Shown piece after piece: positions 15,336-24,524 of a DNA stretch of 61,491 nt. The stretch's first letter is position 1. Each line of letters starts with the position of its first letter. Position numbers and translations under genes: made by a program. The DNA is from Lachnospiraceae bacterium (GTDB lineage: Bacteria > Bacillota_A > Clostridia > Lachnospirales > Lachnospiraceae), in contig JAGADM010000127.1 of NCBI GenBank assembly GCA_017613595.1, positions 1 to 61,491 of the forward strand, read 5' to 3'. The notes beneath the pieces are model-generated. The model did no database searches. It saw only the letters and a list, made by a program, of their open reading frames with translations, and was not told the origin of the DNA.

Positions 15336-16798
15336 TCCTTTTTCGCAAGGATTCGAAGCAGCAGTTCCCACGTCTTCTGAACCGATTCGACGGAAAGGCG
15401 TTCCTTCGTCGTGTGAACATCATACATCTGCGGACCCATGCTGATGGCGTCAAGGTCCGGAAACTTGTCGATCAGAAGTCCGCACTCAAGGCCGGCATGG
15501 ATGGTTTCCACCTTCGGCTCACTTCCGTACATCTCACGGTAAGCGGCAACGGCCTTGTCCCGGATTGCCGACTCCGCCCGATACTGCCAGCCCGGATATT
15601 CACTGTTACGTGATACCGATGCTCCGCAGATTCCCGCCAGAAGTCCGATCTGCTCGCAAAGGTTCTGCTTCTCGGATTCGATCAGGCTTCGTACGGAAAC
15701 CGCAACCTCCGCCTGTTCCGCAGTAACGCGGATAATACCCACGTTATCGGACGTCTCTACAAGCCCCGGAAGCGTGCTCATTGCTTTCGGTCCATAGGGC
15801 AGTAATGTAAGAAGGTTCAGGAGGCGTTCCTCGCAGTCTGCGGAGAGAGCGTCCGAAGCCTTCGGTCCTCCCGCGGTGCAGCCCTCGGTGCATGCCTTTT
15901 CGGTATACTCCTTAACTTCTATCCGAAGCCCGTCCTCCTTGCCTGTCAGCGCATTCTTCAGTTCCTTAAGGATTTCGGATACATCAGGCTTCTCCGATGC
16001 TGCCACAATCGCAGCCGCAGCATTCGGGATGGCGTTATCCTTTGTCCCCCCGTTAATCGAAACAAGTCTCACTCCCTGCTTCTTTAATTCACGCACTACC
16101 CTTGCAAGAAGCAGAATCGCGTTGGAGCGGTTCTTCGAAATCTCCGTTCCGGAATGCCCTCCCTGAAGTCCGCTCAAAGTGACCTCATAAAGTTTATCTG
16201 CAGTTGCCTCCCGCACCAACGGCATCCTGAGGCGAAGCGTGGCGCCTCCCGCGCAGCCGGCAATGAAGATTCCCTCGTCCTCGGAATCCAGATTGATGAT
16301 GCGGCGGGCCGTCAGGTTGGCTGGATCCATGGCTATAGCTCCATCCATACCGGTCTCCTCATTGACCGTCGCTACAAGCATGATGGGCGGATGAGGAATC
16401 GTGCGGTCCGAGAGAACCGCCAGTCCGTAGGCAATGGCAATGCCGTCATCACCGCCGAGTGTCGTTCCGCGTGCTCCGATCAATCCGTTCTCAACGAAGA
16501 GTGAAAGCCCTTCCGTTTCCATATCAATCTCACAGTCCGCATCCTTAACCGCAACCATATCCATATGCCCCTGCAGCGCGATCGCGGGCTCATTCTCATA
16601 TCCCGGCGCGGCGTCGCCGTATATAATCACATTGCCGCAAGGCTCCTGCACATACCGAAGCCCCTGCTCACGGGCAAATCCGACGAGCCAGTCGCTTATC
16701 GCCCCGATGTTTCCGGATCCGTGCGGGATGGAACAGATCTCCTCGAAGTATTTCATTACATTTGCCGGCGCAACGGCCGAAAGAATACCCTGATTCAT
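15332..16798 (-). CDS. pepD: Aminoacyl-histidine dipeptidase (M20C)
   Basis: A 488-residue cytoplasmic metallopeptidase hydrolysing Xaa-His and other dipeptides. The zinc site motifs are present: GHMDMV (first metal His and Asp), TLGGDDGIA (bridging Asp), VNEETGMDGA (catalytic and metal Glu), and a later Asp in NLDSED. The lid domain begins near GGHSGTEI. Length fits PepD. Start ATG after GAGAGGAAGG. It lies after the FHA gene, separated by a terminator, so it is probably its own unit. Confidence 0.92.
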   Translation of the reverse strand: MNQGILSAVAPANVMKYFEEICSIPHGSGNIGAISDWLVGFAREQGLRYVQEPCGNVIIYGDAAPGYENEPAIALQGHMDMVAVKDADCEIDMETEGLSLFVENGLIGARGTTLGGDDGIAIAYGLAVLSDRTIPHPPIMLVATVNEETGMDGAIAMDPANLTARRIINLDSEDEGIFIAGCAGGATLRLRMPLVREATADKLYEVTLSGLQGGHSGTEISKNRSNAILLLARVVRELKKQGVRLVSINGGTKDNAIPNAAAAIVAASEKPDVSEILKELKNALTGKEDGLRIEVKEYTEKACTEGCTAGGPKASDALSADCEERLLNLLTLLPYGPKAMSTLPGLVETSDNVGIIRVTAEQAEVAVSVRSLIESEKQNLCEQIGLLAGICGASVSRNSEYPGWQYRAESAIRDKAVAAYREMYGSEPKVETIHAGLECGLLIDKFPDLDAISMGPQMYDVHTTKERLSVESVQKTWELLLRILAKKD

Positions 16799-16816
16799 AA
16801 TTCCTTCCTCTCTGAT

Positions 16817-16854
16817 AAAAACAAAGGTACCGGGTGCATAGCGCTTCCGGTACC
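16817..16854 (-). terminator. Terminator of the FHA protein gene
   Basis: Minus strand: GGTACCGG and CCGGTACC arms (16826-16854) followed by a TTTGTTTTT tract (16817-16825), just after the FHA gene stop at 16881 and before pepD. Confidence 0.8.
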
Positions 16855-16880
16855 GTCGTATTCATTATGTATGCCGCAGT

Positions 16881-17507
16881 CTACCGAACCTGGAACTCCT
16901 CGTCGGCGAGCCGGAAGCGGTCTCCGACTTCAAGCGGAACGGCCTCGCCCGCGCGAATTCTCTCGCCGTTCACATACGTTCCGTTCGTGGCATTCATATC
17001 TTCAATATAAAGCTTTCCGTCTTTGCGGGTCAGTTTCGCGTGCGTGCGGCTGACCGCGGGGTTTGAGGTGATACAGTAATCAACCCTAACACGTTCCTTA
17101 CCCATCATGTAGACATCCTTGTCCACCAGGAATTCCTCCTCGGTGCGCATCCGCATGACAACCATGCCCCGCGGATTGATTCCGAGCAGCGATGTCTTCT
17201 CGGCTCCCTCCTGCGGAATGACCACATCGGGGTATTCACTGTGATAAGGTTTCAGCAGAGAAGTTGTTCCGAACTGCGGCTTGCCGTTTACGTACTCGGG
17301 CGGCACAGTTCCGTACTTCTGCATGCTGCTGTTATCTCTTTCATTGATCTTCGGGTTACGCCGCCTTCCGATTACGAAAAGAATGAGCGACGTGATCAGC
17401 ATCAATATCAGGATATTGACAACAAGCATCAGCATATCCAGAACGCCTTTGTTAGGCGAAGTCGCTGCAAAGATCAGGTGAAATGACTGAAAGAAACCAT
17501 TCGTCAT
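16881..17507 (-). CDS. Membrane-anchored FHA-domain protein
   Basis: A 208-residue protein with one N-terminal membrane helix (about residues 24-46), a basic stop-transfer segment (GRRRNPK), a linker, and a C-terminal forkhead-associated domain of about 80 residues. The FHA core is clear: MGKERVRVDYCI, then NPAVSRTHAKL (phosphothreonine-binding Ser-Arg-x-His), then NATNGTYVNGERI. It should bind pThr peptides made by a Ser/Thr kinase at the membrane. No kinase or phosphatase gene is adjacent, so the partner is elsewhere. Confidence 0.85.
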   Translation of the reverse strand: MTNGFFQSFHLIFAATSPNKGVLDMLMLVVNILILMLITSLILFVIGRRRNPKINERDNSSMQKYGTVPPEYVNGKPQFGTTSLLKPYHSEYPDVVIPQEGAEKTSLLGINPRGMVVMRMRTEEEFLVDKDVYMMGKERVRVDYCITSNPAVSRTHAKLTRKDGKLYIEDMNATNGTYVNGERIRAGEAVPLEVGDRFRLADEEFQVR

Positions 17508-17610
17508 GGTACTTCAACCCTCCGTCATAAAATAGACGCATCCTCTTTATACTAACTATACACTTTTCAGCACAAAAAAGCAAATATTATCTTCCTGAAA
17601 ACCCTCAAAC

Positions 17611-18801
17611 TTACGCGAGGTATTTCTTCAGAACATCAACCTTATCAAGACGCTCCCACGTAACATCAATGTCGGTGCGGCCGAAATGTCCATATGCAGC
17701 AGTCTGCTTGTAAATCGGGCGGCGCAGGTCAAGCATCTTGATGATGCCGGCGGGTCTGAGATCAAAGTTCTCGCGAATGATCTCAACCATCTTGTCATCA
17801 GAAACCTTACCGGTTCCAAACGTATCCACGGAGATGGAAGTGGGCTCCGCAACACCGATTGCATAGGAAACCTGAATCTCAATCTTGTCTGCAAGACCTG
17901 CAGCAACGATGTTCTTTGCAACATAACGTGCCGCATAGGAAGCGGAACGGTCAACCTTCGTGCAGTCCTTGCCGGAAAATGCACCGCCGCCGTGGCGTGC
18001 GTATCCGCCGTAGGTGTCTACGATGATCTTACGTCCGGTAAGACCGGAGTCCCCGTTCGGTCCGCCGATAACGAAACGGCCTGTCGGGTTAATAAAGATC
18101 TTGGTCGAAGGAGTCATCATCTCCGCAGGGATAACCGCGTCGATAACGTACTTCTTAATATCCTTATGAATCTGCTCCTGGGTTACGTCCGGATCGTGCT
18201 GGGACGAAACAACAACCGCGTTAACACGTGCGGGCTTGCCGTTCTCATCATACTCAACGGTAACCTGTGACTTTCCGTCGGGACGAAGGTAGGGAAGCGT
18301 ACCGTTCTTACGTACCTCGGAAAGCTTTCTCGTAAGCTTGTGAGCAAGGCTGATCGGCATCGGCATATATTCGGGAGTCTCATTGGTTGCGTAACCGAAC
18401 ATCAGTCCCTGGTCTCCGGCACCGATTGCGGCGATGTCTTCCTCGCCCATCTCGCCGTTCTTCGCTTCCAGTGCCTTGTCAACGCCGAGAGCGATATCCT
18501 TGGACTGCTCGTCAAGAGCAACGATTACGCCGCATGTATCGGCGTCAAATCCGTACTTTGCACGGTTATATCCGATCTCACGTACAGTGTCTCTGACAAC
18601 CTTCTGGATGTCCACATAGCCTTCGCTCGTAACCTCACCCATAACGAGTACAAGGCCGGTCGTAATCGCGGTTTCACAGGCCACACGGCTCATAGGATCC
18701 TGGCGAATCAGTTCATCGAGAATGGCGTCGCTGATCTGGTCACAGATTTTATCGGGATGTCCCTCCGTAACGGACTCGGAGGTAAAGATTCTTTCTTCCA
18801 T
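17611..18801 (-). CDS. metK: S-adenosylmethionine synthetase
   Basis: A 396-residue enzyme making SAM from ATP and methionine. Signatures are [12 protein letters not shown], the [10 protein letters not shown]-loop-like motif and the N-terminal [14 protein letters not shown]. Length is typical. RBS AGAGGAG. It lies 74 bp behind murA, with a hairpin in between, so expression is likely partly from murA read-through. No SAM riboswitch core is present in the short upstream region. Confidence 0.97.
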   Translation of the reverse strand: MEERIFTSESVTEGHPDKICDQISDAILDELIRQDPMSRVACETAITTGLVLVMGEVTSEGYVDIQKVVRDTVREIGYNRAKYGFDADTCGVIVALDEQSKDIALGVDKALEAKNGEMGEEDIAAIGAGDQGLMFGYATNETPEYMPMPISLAHKLTRKLSEVRKNGTLPYLRPDGKSQVTVEYDENGKPARVNAVVVSSQHDPDVTQEQIHKDIKKYVIDAVIPAEMMTPSTKIFINPTGRFVIGGPNGDSGLTGRKIIVDTYGGYARHGGGAFSGKDCTKVDRSASYAARYVAKNIVAAGLADKIEIQVSYAIGVAEPTSISVDTFGTGKVSDDKMVEIIRENFDLRPAGIIKMLDLRRPIYKQTAAYGHFGRTDIDVTWERLDKVDVLKKYLA

Positions 18802-18824
18802 GTCATTTTCTCCTCTTATTGTGA

Positions 18825-18858
18825 TAAACAGTGCCGGAGGCGGCTGCCCCCGACACTG
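18825..18858 (-). terminator. Hairpin between murA and metK, possible partial terminator
   Basis: Minus strand: CAGTG/CACTG outer arms with CGG/CCG and GG/CC inner pairs, followed by a short TTTATC tract. The T run is weak, so it may only attenuate. Confidence 0.5.
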
Positions 18859-18875
18859 ATCAGGCTCTTATAGAA

Positions 18876-20165
18876 TTATGCGTATTTGCTCTTGCGGCGT
18901 CCTGCGGGAACAGGCTGCTTCTCAATCGAAGCACCGAGTGCCCGGAGCTTCTCATCAAAACTCTCATAGCCGCGTTCAATGTATTCGATATCACGGATAA
19001 CGCTGCGTCCTTCCGTCGCAAGCGCCGCAATCGTAAGCGCCGCTCCGGCACGAAGGTCCGGCGTATCCAATGTGGCTGCGGTACCCTTTTCGATACCTTC
19101 AATCACTGCCATCGAGGAACCCTCGACTTTGATATTGGCTCCCATCTTACGAAGCTCCGCAACGTATTTGAAGCGGTTCTCAAAGATGGTCTCATTGATG
19201 TAGCTGGTTCCTTCACCGAACATCAGAAGCGCTGCCATCTGCGGCTGCATGTCAGTCGGGAATCCGGGATATACGCGGGTCTTAACCGTGCTCGCGTGAG
19301 GTCTGCGGCTGCAGCATACGCGGACGGAATCGTCATATTCGTTAACCTCGGCACCAATCTCTACAAGCTTGGCGGTAATTGCCTCAAGGTGCTTCGGAAT
19401 AACATTTTTCAAAAGTACATCGCCTTTGGTCGCTGCGGCCAGGCACATGAATGTTCCGGCCTCGATCTGGTCCGGAATGATCGAATAGCTGTTGCCGTGC
19501 AGCTTCTGTACTCCGCGGATACGGATTACATCAGTACCGGCGCCCTTGATGTTGGCTCCGAGACTGTTTAAGAAGTTGGCCACATCTACGATGTGGGGCT
19601 CCTTCGCTACGTTCTCGATGATCGTCTGGCCTTCAGCCATCGTTGCCGCAAGCATGATATTGATCGTTGCGCCGACGCTGACTACATCAAGGAAAATGTG
19701 GCTCGCACGAAGGTGATCCGCCTGGGCGTGAACGAAACCGTTCTCGGTAGTCACTTTTGCCCCTAACGCACGGAAGCCTTTCAAGTGCTGGTCAATCGGG
19801 CGGGAACCGATATCACATCCGCCCGGCATTGCTACGGTTGCGTTGCCGCGTTTCGCGAGCAAGGCTCCGAGCAAATAGTAAGAAGCACGGATCTTCTGGA
19901 TATAATCGTAATCCACCATCTCCGTATTAATCGTTGCTCCGTTGATGCGGACCGTATGTCTGTCGACACGTTCAACCACCGCCCCGATGGCTGCGATTGC
20001 CTCCAAAAGAATATTGGTGTCGTTTACATCCGGAAGGTTTTCAATCGTAACGAAATCGTCACAGATGATCGCCCCGGCAAGAATACCGAGCGCGGCATTC
20101 TTGGCACCGCTGATGGTGACCTCGCCGGCAAGGGATTTGCCTCCGTTGATAACGTACTGCTCCAT
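18876..20165 (-). CDS. murA: UDP-N-acetylglucosamine 1-carboxyvinyltransferase
   Basis: A 429-residue enzyme of the first committed step of peptidoglycan synthesis. The N-terminal SGAKNAAL and the active-site loop AMPGGCDIGSRPID are present. The catalytic Cys is retained in that loop, so the common Cys-to-Asp fosfomycin-resistant form is not present. Clostridia often have two MurA paralogues; only this one is in the window. RBS GGAGGAAA. Followed by metK. Confidence 0.95.
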   Translation of the reverse strand: MEQYVINGGKSLAGEVTISGAKNAALGILAGAIICDDFVTIENLPDVNDTNILLEAIAAIGAVVERVDRHTVRINGATINTEMVDYDYIQKIRASYYLLGALLAKRGNATVAMPGGCDIGSRPIDQHLKGFRALGAKVTTENGFVHAQADHLRASHIFLDVVSVGATINIMLAATMAEGQTIIENVAKEPHIVDVANFLNSLGANIKGAGTDVIRIRGVQKLHGNSYSIIPDQIEAGTFMCLAAATKGDVLLKNVIPKHLEAITAKLVEIGAEVNEYDDSVRVCCSRRPHASTVKTRVYPGFPTDMQPQMAALLMFGEGTSYINETIFENRFKYVAELRKMGANIKVEGSSMAVIEGIEKGTAATLDTPDLRAGAALTIAALATEGRSVIRDIEYIERGYESFDEKLRALGASIEKQPVPAGRRKSKYA

Positions 20166-20201
20166 ATCATTTCCTCCATCTATCTTATCGGATAATCTTT
20201 C

Positions 20202-22205
20202 CTATTTTTCGGAAAGAAGTCCGTAGAGAGCCCTCTCAATCGCTTCGTCATCATCGCGAAGCGCTGCGTCCAAGGCCTGTGCCGTGAAATCCTCGGCAAA
20301 GCGCTTGGTCGGAGCCGCCGATACTTCCGGCTCCTTCTCGCCGTTCTCAATCTCTTCCTTTACGGAATCGGCGATGCTTCCGGCAATATCCGCGAAGTCG
20401 TCTGTTTCATCGTCCTTGCGGCTGCCGCTCAATGTAACCGAATCGTCAGCGTCGAATTTGGAGAAGAACGACATCTGTCCGTCCTCTTCCTCGGCGTCAA
20501 CGGAAAGAATATTGTCAACCGATGCGGAAACATCCTTGAGGAAGTCCTCCTCGGACTTCACAGGTGCCTTCTCGGCTTTCTTAACAACGCTCTCTGCGGG
20601 TCCGGGAACACGGTCATATACGGTGCCCGCCGGCTCGCTCTTGGCTCCCGGAACGCTGATAGTCGGGATTCCGTCAAATGAGCCTGCGGAGCCCGATGTC
20701 TTTTCGGAACCGGAAAGAATCGATTCGGGTGTATTATACTTTAACGGCGGGATATAGAAGGACTTCTCCGTGTTAACCGCGGAGTTACGGCTCTTCTGCT
20801 CGGCGGCCTTGACCGCCTTTTCCCACTCGGCTTCCTTTAATTCCTCTTCGGAATAGTAATCCGTCAGAACGATATCGTCATCGTCATCATCGGCTTCCTT
20901 AGCCTTCTTAACGGCGAGGGCGATAATATCAATATCAACGGTTACGTCTTCGGGAATCTCTTCTGCGATTTCCTCAACAGCCTCTGCTGCCGCTTCAACA
21001 GTTTCCTCAGCCTGTGCCGCAGGTACTTCGGAAACTTTTTCGGCTTCGTCCTCCTCAAAGAACGTACCTTCTTCAAAGAAGGTGTCGTCTTCGGATTCCT
21101 GTGACCCGGCTATGATATCCTCACCCGGTACAGCTTCCTCTGACTCATCAACTACAGCAGCCTTTATGGATTCGGCAAGCTCCGCTGCGAAATCGTCGGC
21201 CGCTTCCTCTGCAGCTTCCGCTTTATCCTCTATTTCGTCAGCATAGGTTTCTACAACTTCCGCAGTGCTGCTGACCGCTTCGTCGGCTGTCTCCGCAGCC
21301 TCTTCCTCTATATCGGAGAAGTTGAACTTAATCTCTTCCACTGCTTCGAGATCAGCTTCATCGTATGCGTCTTCCTTGACCTCAGCGGCTTCAGCAGCGG
21401 AAGGCTTGAACTGCGCATCAGGATCCTCTGTCGCTTCCTCGGCCTTGGCATCCTCAGCGATGGTTTCGGAAACAACCTCACCGATTGCCGCTGACAGATC
21501 GAAGAACCCTTCATCCTCCTGCTTTGAAGGTTCTTCTTCTGCAAGAGGTTCTTCTACCGGCACCTCTTCCGCTTTTTCGGGAACCGGTTCAGCCTTCTTA
21601 ACCTTAGGAGCCGGCATGGAAATCTTCACGCCCTTCTCACCGCAGGCATTTAAGAGAACCTGTGCCTTGCTCGCCGCTTCGGAACCGGCGAACCACAGGA
21701 GAATATCCTTACACTCCTGCGCGCACTTGCTGTATTCTTCCATCTTATAATAGGCTTTTGCAAGTTCCAGCCCCCAGGTCTCGCTGTAGTCCTCGTCCTT
21801 CAGTTTGCTGAGGCTCTTAACAAGGTATTCGGGACCCTTTCCGAGCATTACATCAACACGGTAACGATAGATCAGGCGCTCCGGGTTATCGGGTTCCTGC
21901 TTACGGAACTCACGGATGTAGATTTCAGCCTCCTCCGGAGAATTGGTCTTTAAACAAAGCTCAATCAATCCGACCAGAACTTTGTGCGTCTGAGCGTGAT
22001 TGTGCATCTCGATATAAATATCCTTAGCATCCTCGTAACGCTGCTTCTTCAGAAAGGCGTTTGCAATGCTGGTAAGGTCACGAACGGAGCCGACTTTCTC
22101 GGGCCGGATCTTCTCGGCAATTTCGACTGCCGAATCGTAATCTCCTTCTTTCATAAATTCTTTTAAAGCATTGATTTTAGCCGTTGTTGTCAATAACATC
22201 GCCAT
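20202..22205 (-). CDS. TPR protein with long acidic disordered tail
   Basis: A 667-residue cytoplasmic protein I cannot name. Residues 1-190 form tetratricopeptide-like helical repeats (GDYDSAVEIAEKI, QRYEDAKDIYIEM, EEYSKCAQECKDIL). From about residue 195 on, the chain is low complexity, dominated by Glu, Ala, Asp and Ser, with a few hydrophobic islands (KSFYIPPLKYNTPESIL, QMSFFSKF, AEDFTAQALDAAL) that could be binding motifs. No signal peptide or membrane helix. Start at 22205 with GGGAGGGGAG 7 bp upstream. Such TPR plus acidic tail proteins are common next to cell-envelope genes in Lachnospiraceae; a scaffold role is a guess. Confidence 0.65.
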   Translation of the reverse strand: MAMLLTTTAKINALKEFMKEGDYDSAVEIAEKIRPEKVGSVRDLTSIANAFLKKQRYEDAKDIYIEMHNHAQTHKVLVGLIELCLKTNSPEEAEIYIREFRKQEPDNPERLIYRYRVDVMLGKGPEYLVKSLSKLKDEDYSETWGLELAKAYYKMEEYSKCAQECKDILLWFAGSEAASKAQVLLNACGEKGVKISMPAPKVKKAEPVPEKAEEVPVEEPLAEEEPSKQEDEGFFDLSAAIGEVVSETIAEDAKAEEATEDPDAQFKPSAAEAAEVKEDAYDEADLEAVEEIKFNFSDIEEEAAETADEAVSSTAEVVETYADEIEDKAEAAEEAADDFAAELAESIKAAVVDESEEAVPGEDIIAGSQESEDDTFFEEGTFFEEDEAEKVSEVPAAQAEETVEAAAEAVEEIAEEIPEDVTVDIDIIALAVKKAKEADDDDDDIVLTDYYSEEELKEAEWEKAVKAAEQKSRNSAVNTEKSFYIPPLKYNTPESILSGSEKTSGSAGSFDGIPTISVPGAKSEPAGTVYDRVPGPAESVVKKAEKAPVKSEEDFLKDVSASVDNILSVDAEEEDGQMSFFSKFDADDSVTLSGSRKDDETDDFADIAGSIADSVKEEIENGEKEPEVSAAPTKRFAEDFTAQALDAALRDDDEAIERALYGLLSEK

Positions 22206-22379
22206 GTTAGACTCCCCTCCCGGTTCGCTTGATTGCGATAAGAGAAAACGCCCGGATACATTTATAGCATTATAAATACTAAATCTACTATATCATACCA
22301 CCAAAACCGCATTCTATCAAGGTTTTTCTGCGATTTCCCCACATTATACTGTGTATTCAGGGCGCTTTATCCACAATTG

Positions 22380-22408
22380 TTGACAACTCTTCGAAAAAAG
22401 GGTATACT
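22380..22408 (+). promoter_or_regulatory. SRP RNA promoter
   Basis: Near-consensus TTGACA (22380-22385), 17-bp spacer, TATACT (22403-22408), placing transcription start at about 22414, exactly at the RNA 5' end. Confidence 0.88.
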
Positions 22409-22413
22409 ATGGA

Positions 22414-22681
22414 AGCCGTGCAGCCGGGGAGGTAGCGGTGCCCTGCACCTGAAATCCGCTATAGCAGGGGTGATGGCATGTCGAGGGCTCGCCGACGGGG
22501 AGCAGCCCGGAGCAAGTGGTGTAGACGTCTGGGTCTCGCGCAATGGAAATCTGTGAACCGTGTCAGGGCAGGAATGCAGCAGCACTAAGCGGAATCTTTC
22601 ATGTGCCGTGAGGAAGCCTGGGCCGAGCTAACTGCTTCGGTAACGTCTTCGGAAGCTGTTCGACACATGCCGCACGGTTTA
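22414..22681 (+). ncRNA. ffs: Signal recognition particle RNA, large bacterial type
   Basis: About 268 nt, close in size to the B. subtilis scRNA. The 5' GCCGTGC and the 3' GCACGGT close the molecule. The 5' part (CCGGGGAGGTAGCGGTGCC and the following loops) forms the Alu domain. The S domain apical hairpin is canonical: GTGTCAGG, a GGAA tetraloop, and the asymmetric AGCAGCA loop that binds Ffh. The Alu domain is typical of Bacillota and supports the taxonomic call. Confidence 0.95.
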
Positions 22682-22700
22682 TAAATTGACGCACATAAGA

Positions 22701-22740
22701 ATCCCGCCGTTTCCGAAGAAACGGCGGGATCTGTTATTTT
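22701..22740. terminator. Strong terminator after SRP RNA
   Basis: A 13-bp perfect stem (ATCCCGCCGTTTC with its complement) around CGAA at 22701-22730, then CTGTTATTTT. It also faces the end of the pilus operon arriving on the minus strand. Confidence 0.88.
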
Positions 22741-22781
22741 ATATACCTTCTCGATAGTTTCTTAATTCAGATATTTCTATC

Positions 22782-23366
22782 TTATTTGTTCTGCTGAAGA
22801 AGCTTAGTAGCCTCAACACCCTCGGTCCATTTTACAACATATTCTTTTTCAAGAACGTGCGTCTTCTTCTCGGCATCCTTGTACTCAATCTTCAGGGTGA
22901 GTTTTCCGGACGAAGTATCCGAATCATATACCATGAAGCTCTTTACCTGAAGTGCCAGCATATGTGAACCGGGCATTCCGATTATGGTTTTAACCGCTTC
23001 ACGGGCCTGCTCAATCTTCTTATCATCATCGGCGACACCGTCGAATTTACTGGTATCATACGAAATTGTGGTATCGTAGATATTTGCGCCGTCTTTCCAC
23101 ATCACCTTAATATCATTCTTGGAGACAAATACAACTGCGTTGGTATTGCTGTACCAGAAGACATCCAGATCTGCCTGGTTTACATATTCGGTGAACTTCG
23201 ATCCAATCAAGTCGGCTTTCTGTTCCGCCAGTTTTGTTACTTCGGAAGAAGTCGACGTACCTCCGACCGCTCCTTTGATTACTACAAGAATAATCATAGT
23301 AAAAATGGAGATGGCTGCTGCCAAACCCGTAACCATAATTGTCGAAAGACCTGCATTCTTCTTCAT
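22782..23366 (-). CDS. Last gene of the pilus operon: pilin-like membrane protein
   Basis: A 194-residue protein with one N-terminal hydrophobic helix (about residues 8-32) preceded by MKKNAG. It lacks the FTLVE block of class III prepilins, so it is either a diverged minor pilin or a simple bitopic protein. Its external part resembles that of the pilin encoded just upstream: both have a strand-rich start, then a DDD-K-I-xx-A helix (VADDDKKIEQAREA here, VDDDEKINEAKSA there), then strands ending in a basic segment. This supports a shared minor-pilin ancestry. RBS AAGGAGC. The operon ends at the SRP terminator. Confidence 0.6.
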   Translation of the reverse strand: MKKNAGLSTIMVTGLAAAISIFTMIILVVIKGAVGGTSTSSEVTKLAEQKADLIGSKFTEYVNQADLDVFWYSNTNAVVFVSKNDIKVMWKDGANIYDTTISYDTSKFDGVADDDKKIEQAREAVKTIIGMPGSHMLALQVKSFMVYDSDTSSGKLTLKIEYKDAEKKTHVLEKEYVVKWTEGVEATKLLQQNK

Positions 23367-23428
23367 AGCGAAAAGCTCCTTACATTTTCTAATAACATAT
23401 TCCCTTGTAATCCAAAATGCTTACCAGG

Positions 23429-24511
23429 TTAATTCTTCTTCACATAAGTCACTGTACATGCGGGAATCGTACTCGTTCCTGAAGTAACACTGTCAAAGTC
23501 TACTACAAGCTGTTCGCCACCTGTCCAATGGTCACTAGTATATGTTACAGAAATAATCTTTCCATCTGCACTTAACTGCGGTGTTCCCAGATTTGAAGAC
23601 TGTATGATGTGAGAAACCGGTTGCGCAAATGTAATCGTCAATGATTCAATTCTAGTATTAGACGGTAAAGAACACGAGAATGTTACTGCGGGTAAGCCGT
23701 TGGGTGTCCAGCCTGCATTGATCGTAGCCGAAGCACTTGCCGTAAGCCCCGCCCCAGGATTAGCAGGAGGCGTTGTCGGTTCCGTAGTGACCGTGGTTGT
23801 GGGCTCTGTTGTAACGGTCGTAGTAGGTTCCGTTGTGGGCTCCGTTGTAACCGTGGTAGTCGGGTTCGTAGTCGGATTCGTAGTCGTACTCGAAGTCGGT
23901 GCAGTAGTGCTCGCAGGATTACCACTCGTATATACCGGAGTAGCAGCTGAGGCGACCGTACTAGTGGCCGTAAACGATTCACTCAAATAATTTCGGAAGA
24001 ATACGTTCTGAACAATATCCTTATGACGTTCTTGAAACTGGATTGCCAATGACAGAACGGCAAATCCCGTCTTTCCATCCGGCAATACTTCAGGAATCGC
24101 AACTGAAAAAGTATTCACATGATCCGCCAGAATATTCTCCTGAGCATGTCCTACGGAAGCACTTTTTGCTTCATTAATCTTTTCGTCGTCATCTACAGCA
24201 TCTTCATACTCTTTTTCATCATAATAGAGTACTGTTCCGACCTTTTCAAACTTAATATACTTCTCTCTGTTCGCAATCGTAAGAGTATTGCCCGAGAAGA
24301 ACACGCCTAATTCGGCATCCTCCATTGAACTGCTCACGGAAGCTGTCGCTTGCTGAAGTATATTCTGAACTTCCGTTTCTTTCGTGGCGTTAGAATACTG
24401 CTCGGCTGCAAGTCTCAACAGGCCACCGATTCCAAGTGTAACAATACTGAGTACGGCAATGGAAACAAGCAGTTCAACAAGCGTAAAACCTTGGTTCTTC
24501 TTTCGCTTCAT
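23429..24511 (-). CDS. Minor pilin with Thr/Pro stalk and C-terminal beta-sandwich domain
   Basis: A 360-residue modular pilin. The prepilin leader MKRKKNQG precedes FTLVELLVSIAVLS, the classic cleavage site with Glu+5. A pilin-like globular part extends to about residue 185 (PilW/GspJ-like). Next comes a stalk of about 65 residues made of TTTVTTEPTT-type repeats, then a C-terminal domain of about 105 residues with alternating strands and aromatic residues (INAGWTPNGLPAVTFSC, TSDHWTGGEQLVVDF). That domain looks like an Ig or CBM2-like beta sandwich, which would place a binding module outside the pilus tip; the family call is a pattern impression. RBS AAAGGAGGAGG. Confidence 0.8.
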   Translation of the reverse strand: MKRKKNQGFTLVELLVSIAVLSIVTLGIGGLLRLAAEQYSNATKETEVQNILQQATASVSSSMEDAELGVFFSGNTLTIANREKYIKFEKVGTVLYYDEKEYEDAVDDDEKINEAKSASVGHAQENILADHVNTFSVAIPEVLPDGKTGFAVLSLAIQFQERHKDIVQNVFFRNYLSESFTATSTVASAATPVYTSGNPASTTAPTSSTTTNPTTNPTTTVTTEPTTEPTTTVTTEPTTTVTTEPTTPPANPGAGLTASASATINAGWTPNGLPAVTFSCSLPSNTRIESLTITFAQPVSHIIQSSNLGTPQLSADGKIISVTYTSDHWTGGEQLVVDFDSVTSGTSTIPACTVTYVKKN

Positions 24512-24524
24512 AAACCTCCTCCTT

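Noticed and set aside
18802..18875. SAM riboswitch before metK
   Set aside because: The 74-bp gap holds only a terminator-like hairpin; no S-box core.
18876..20165. Fosfomycin-resistant MurA
   Set aside because: The active-site cysteine is present in the GGCDIG loop, so the known Cys-to-Asp resistance form is not seen.
23760..23930. Tandem DNA repeats in the minor pilin gene taken as a CRISPR-like array
   Set aside because: The repeats are in frame and encode the Thr/Pro stalk; spacing and units are those of a coding low-complexity region.
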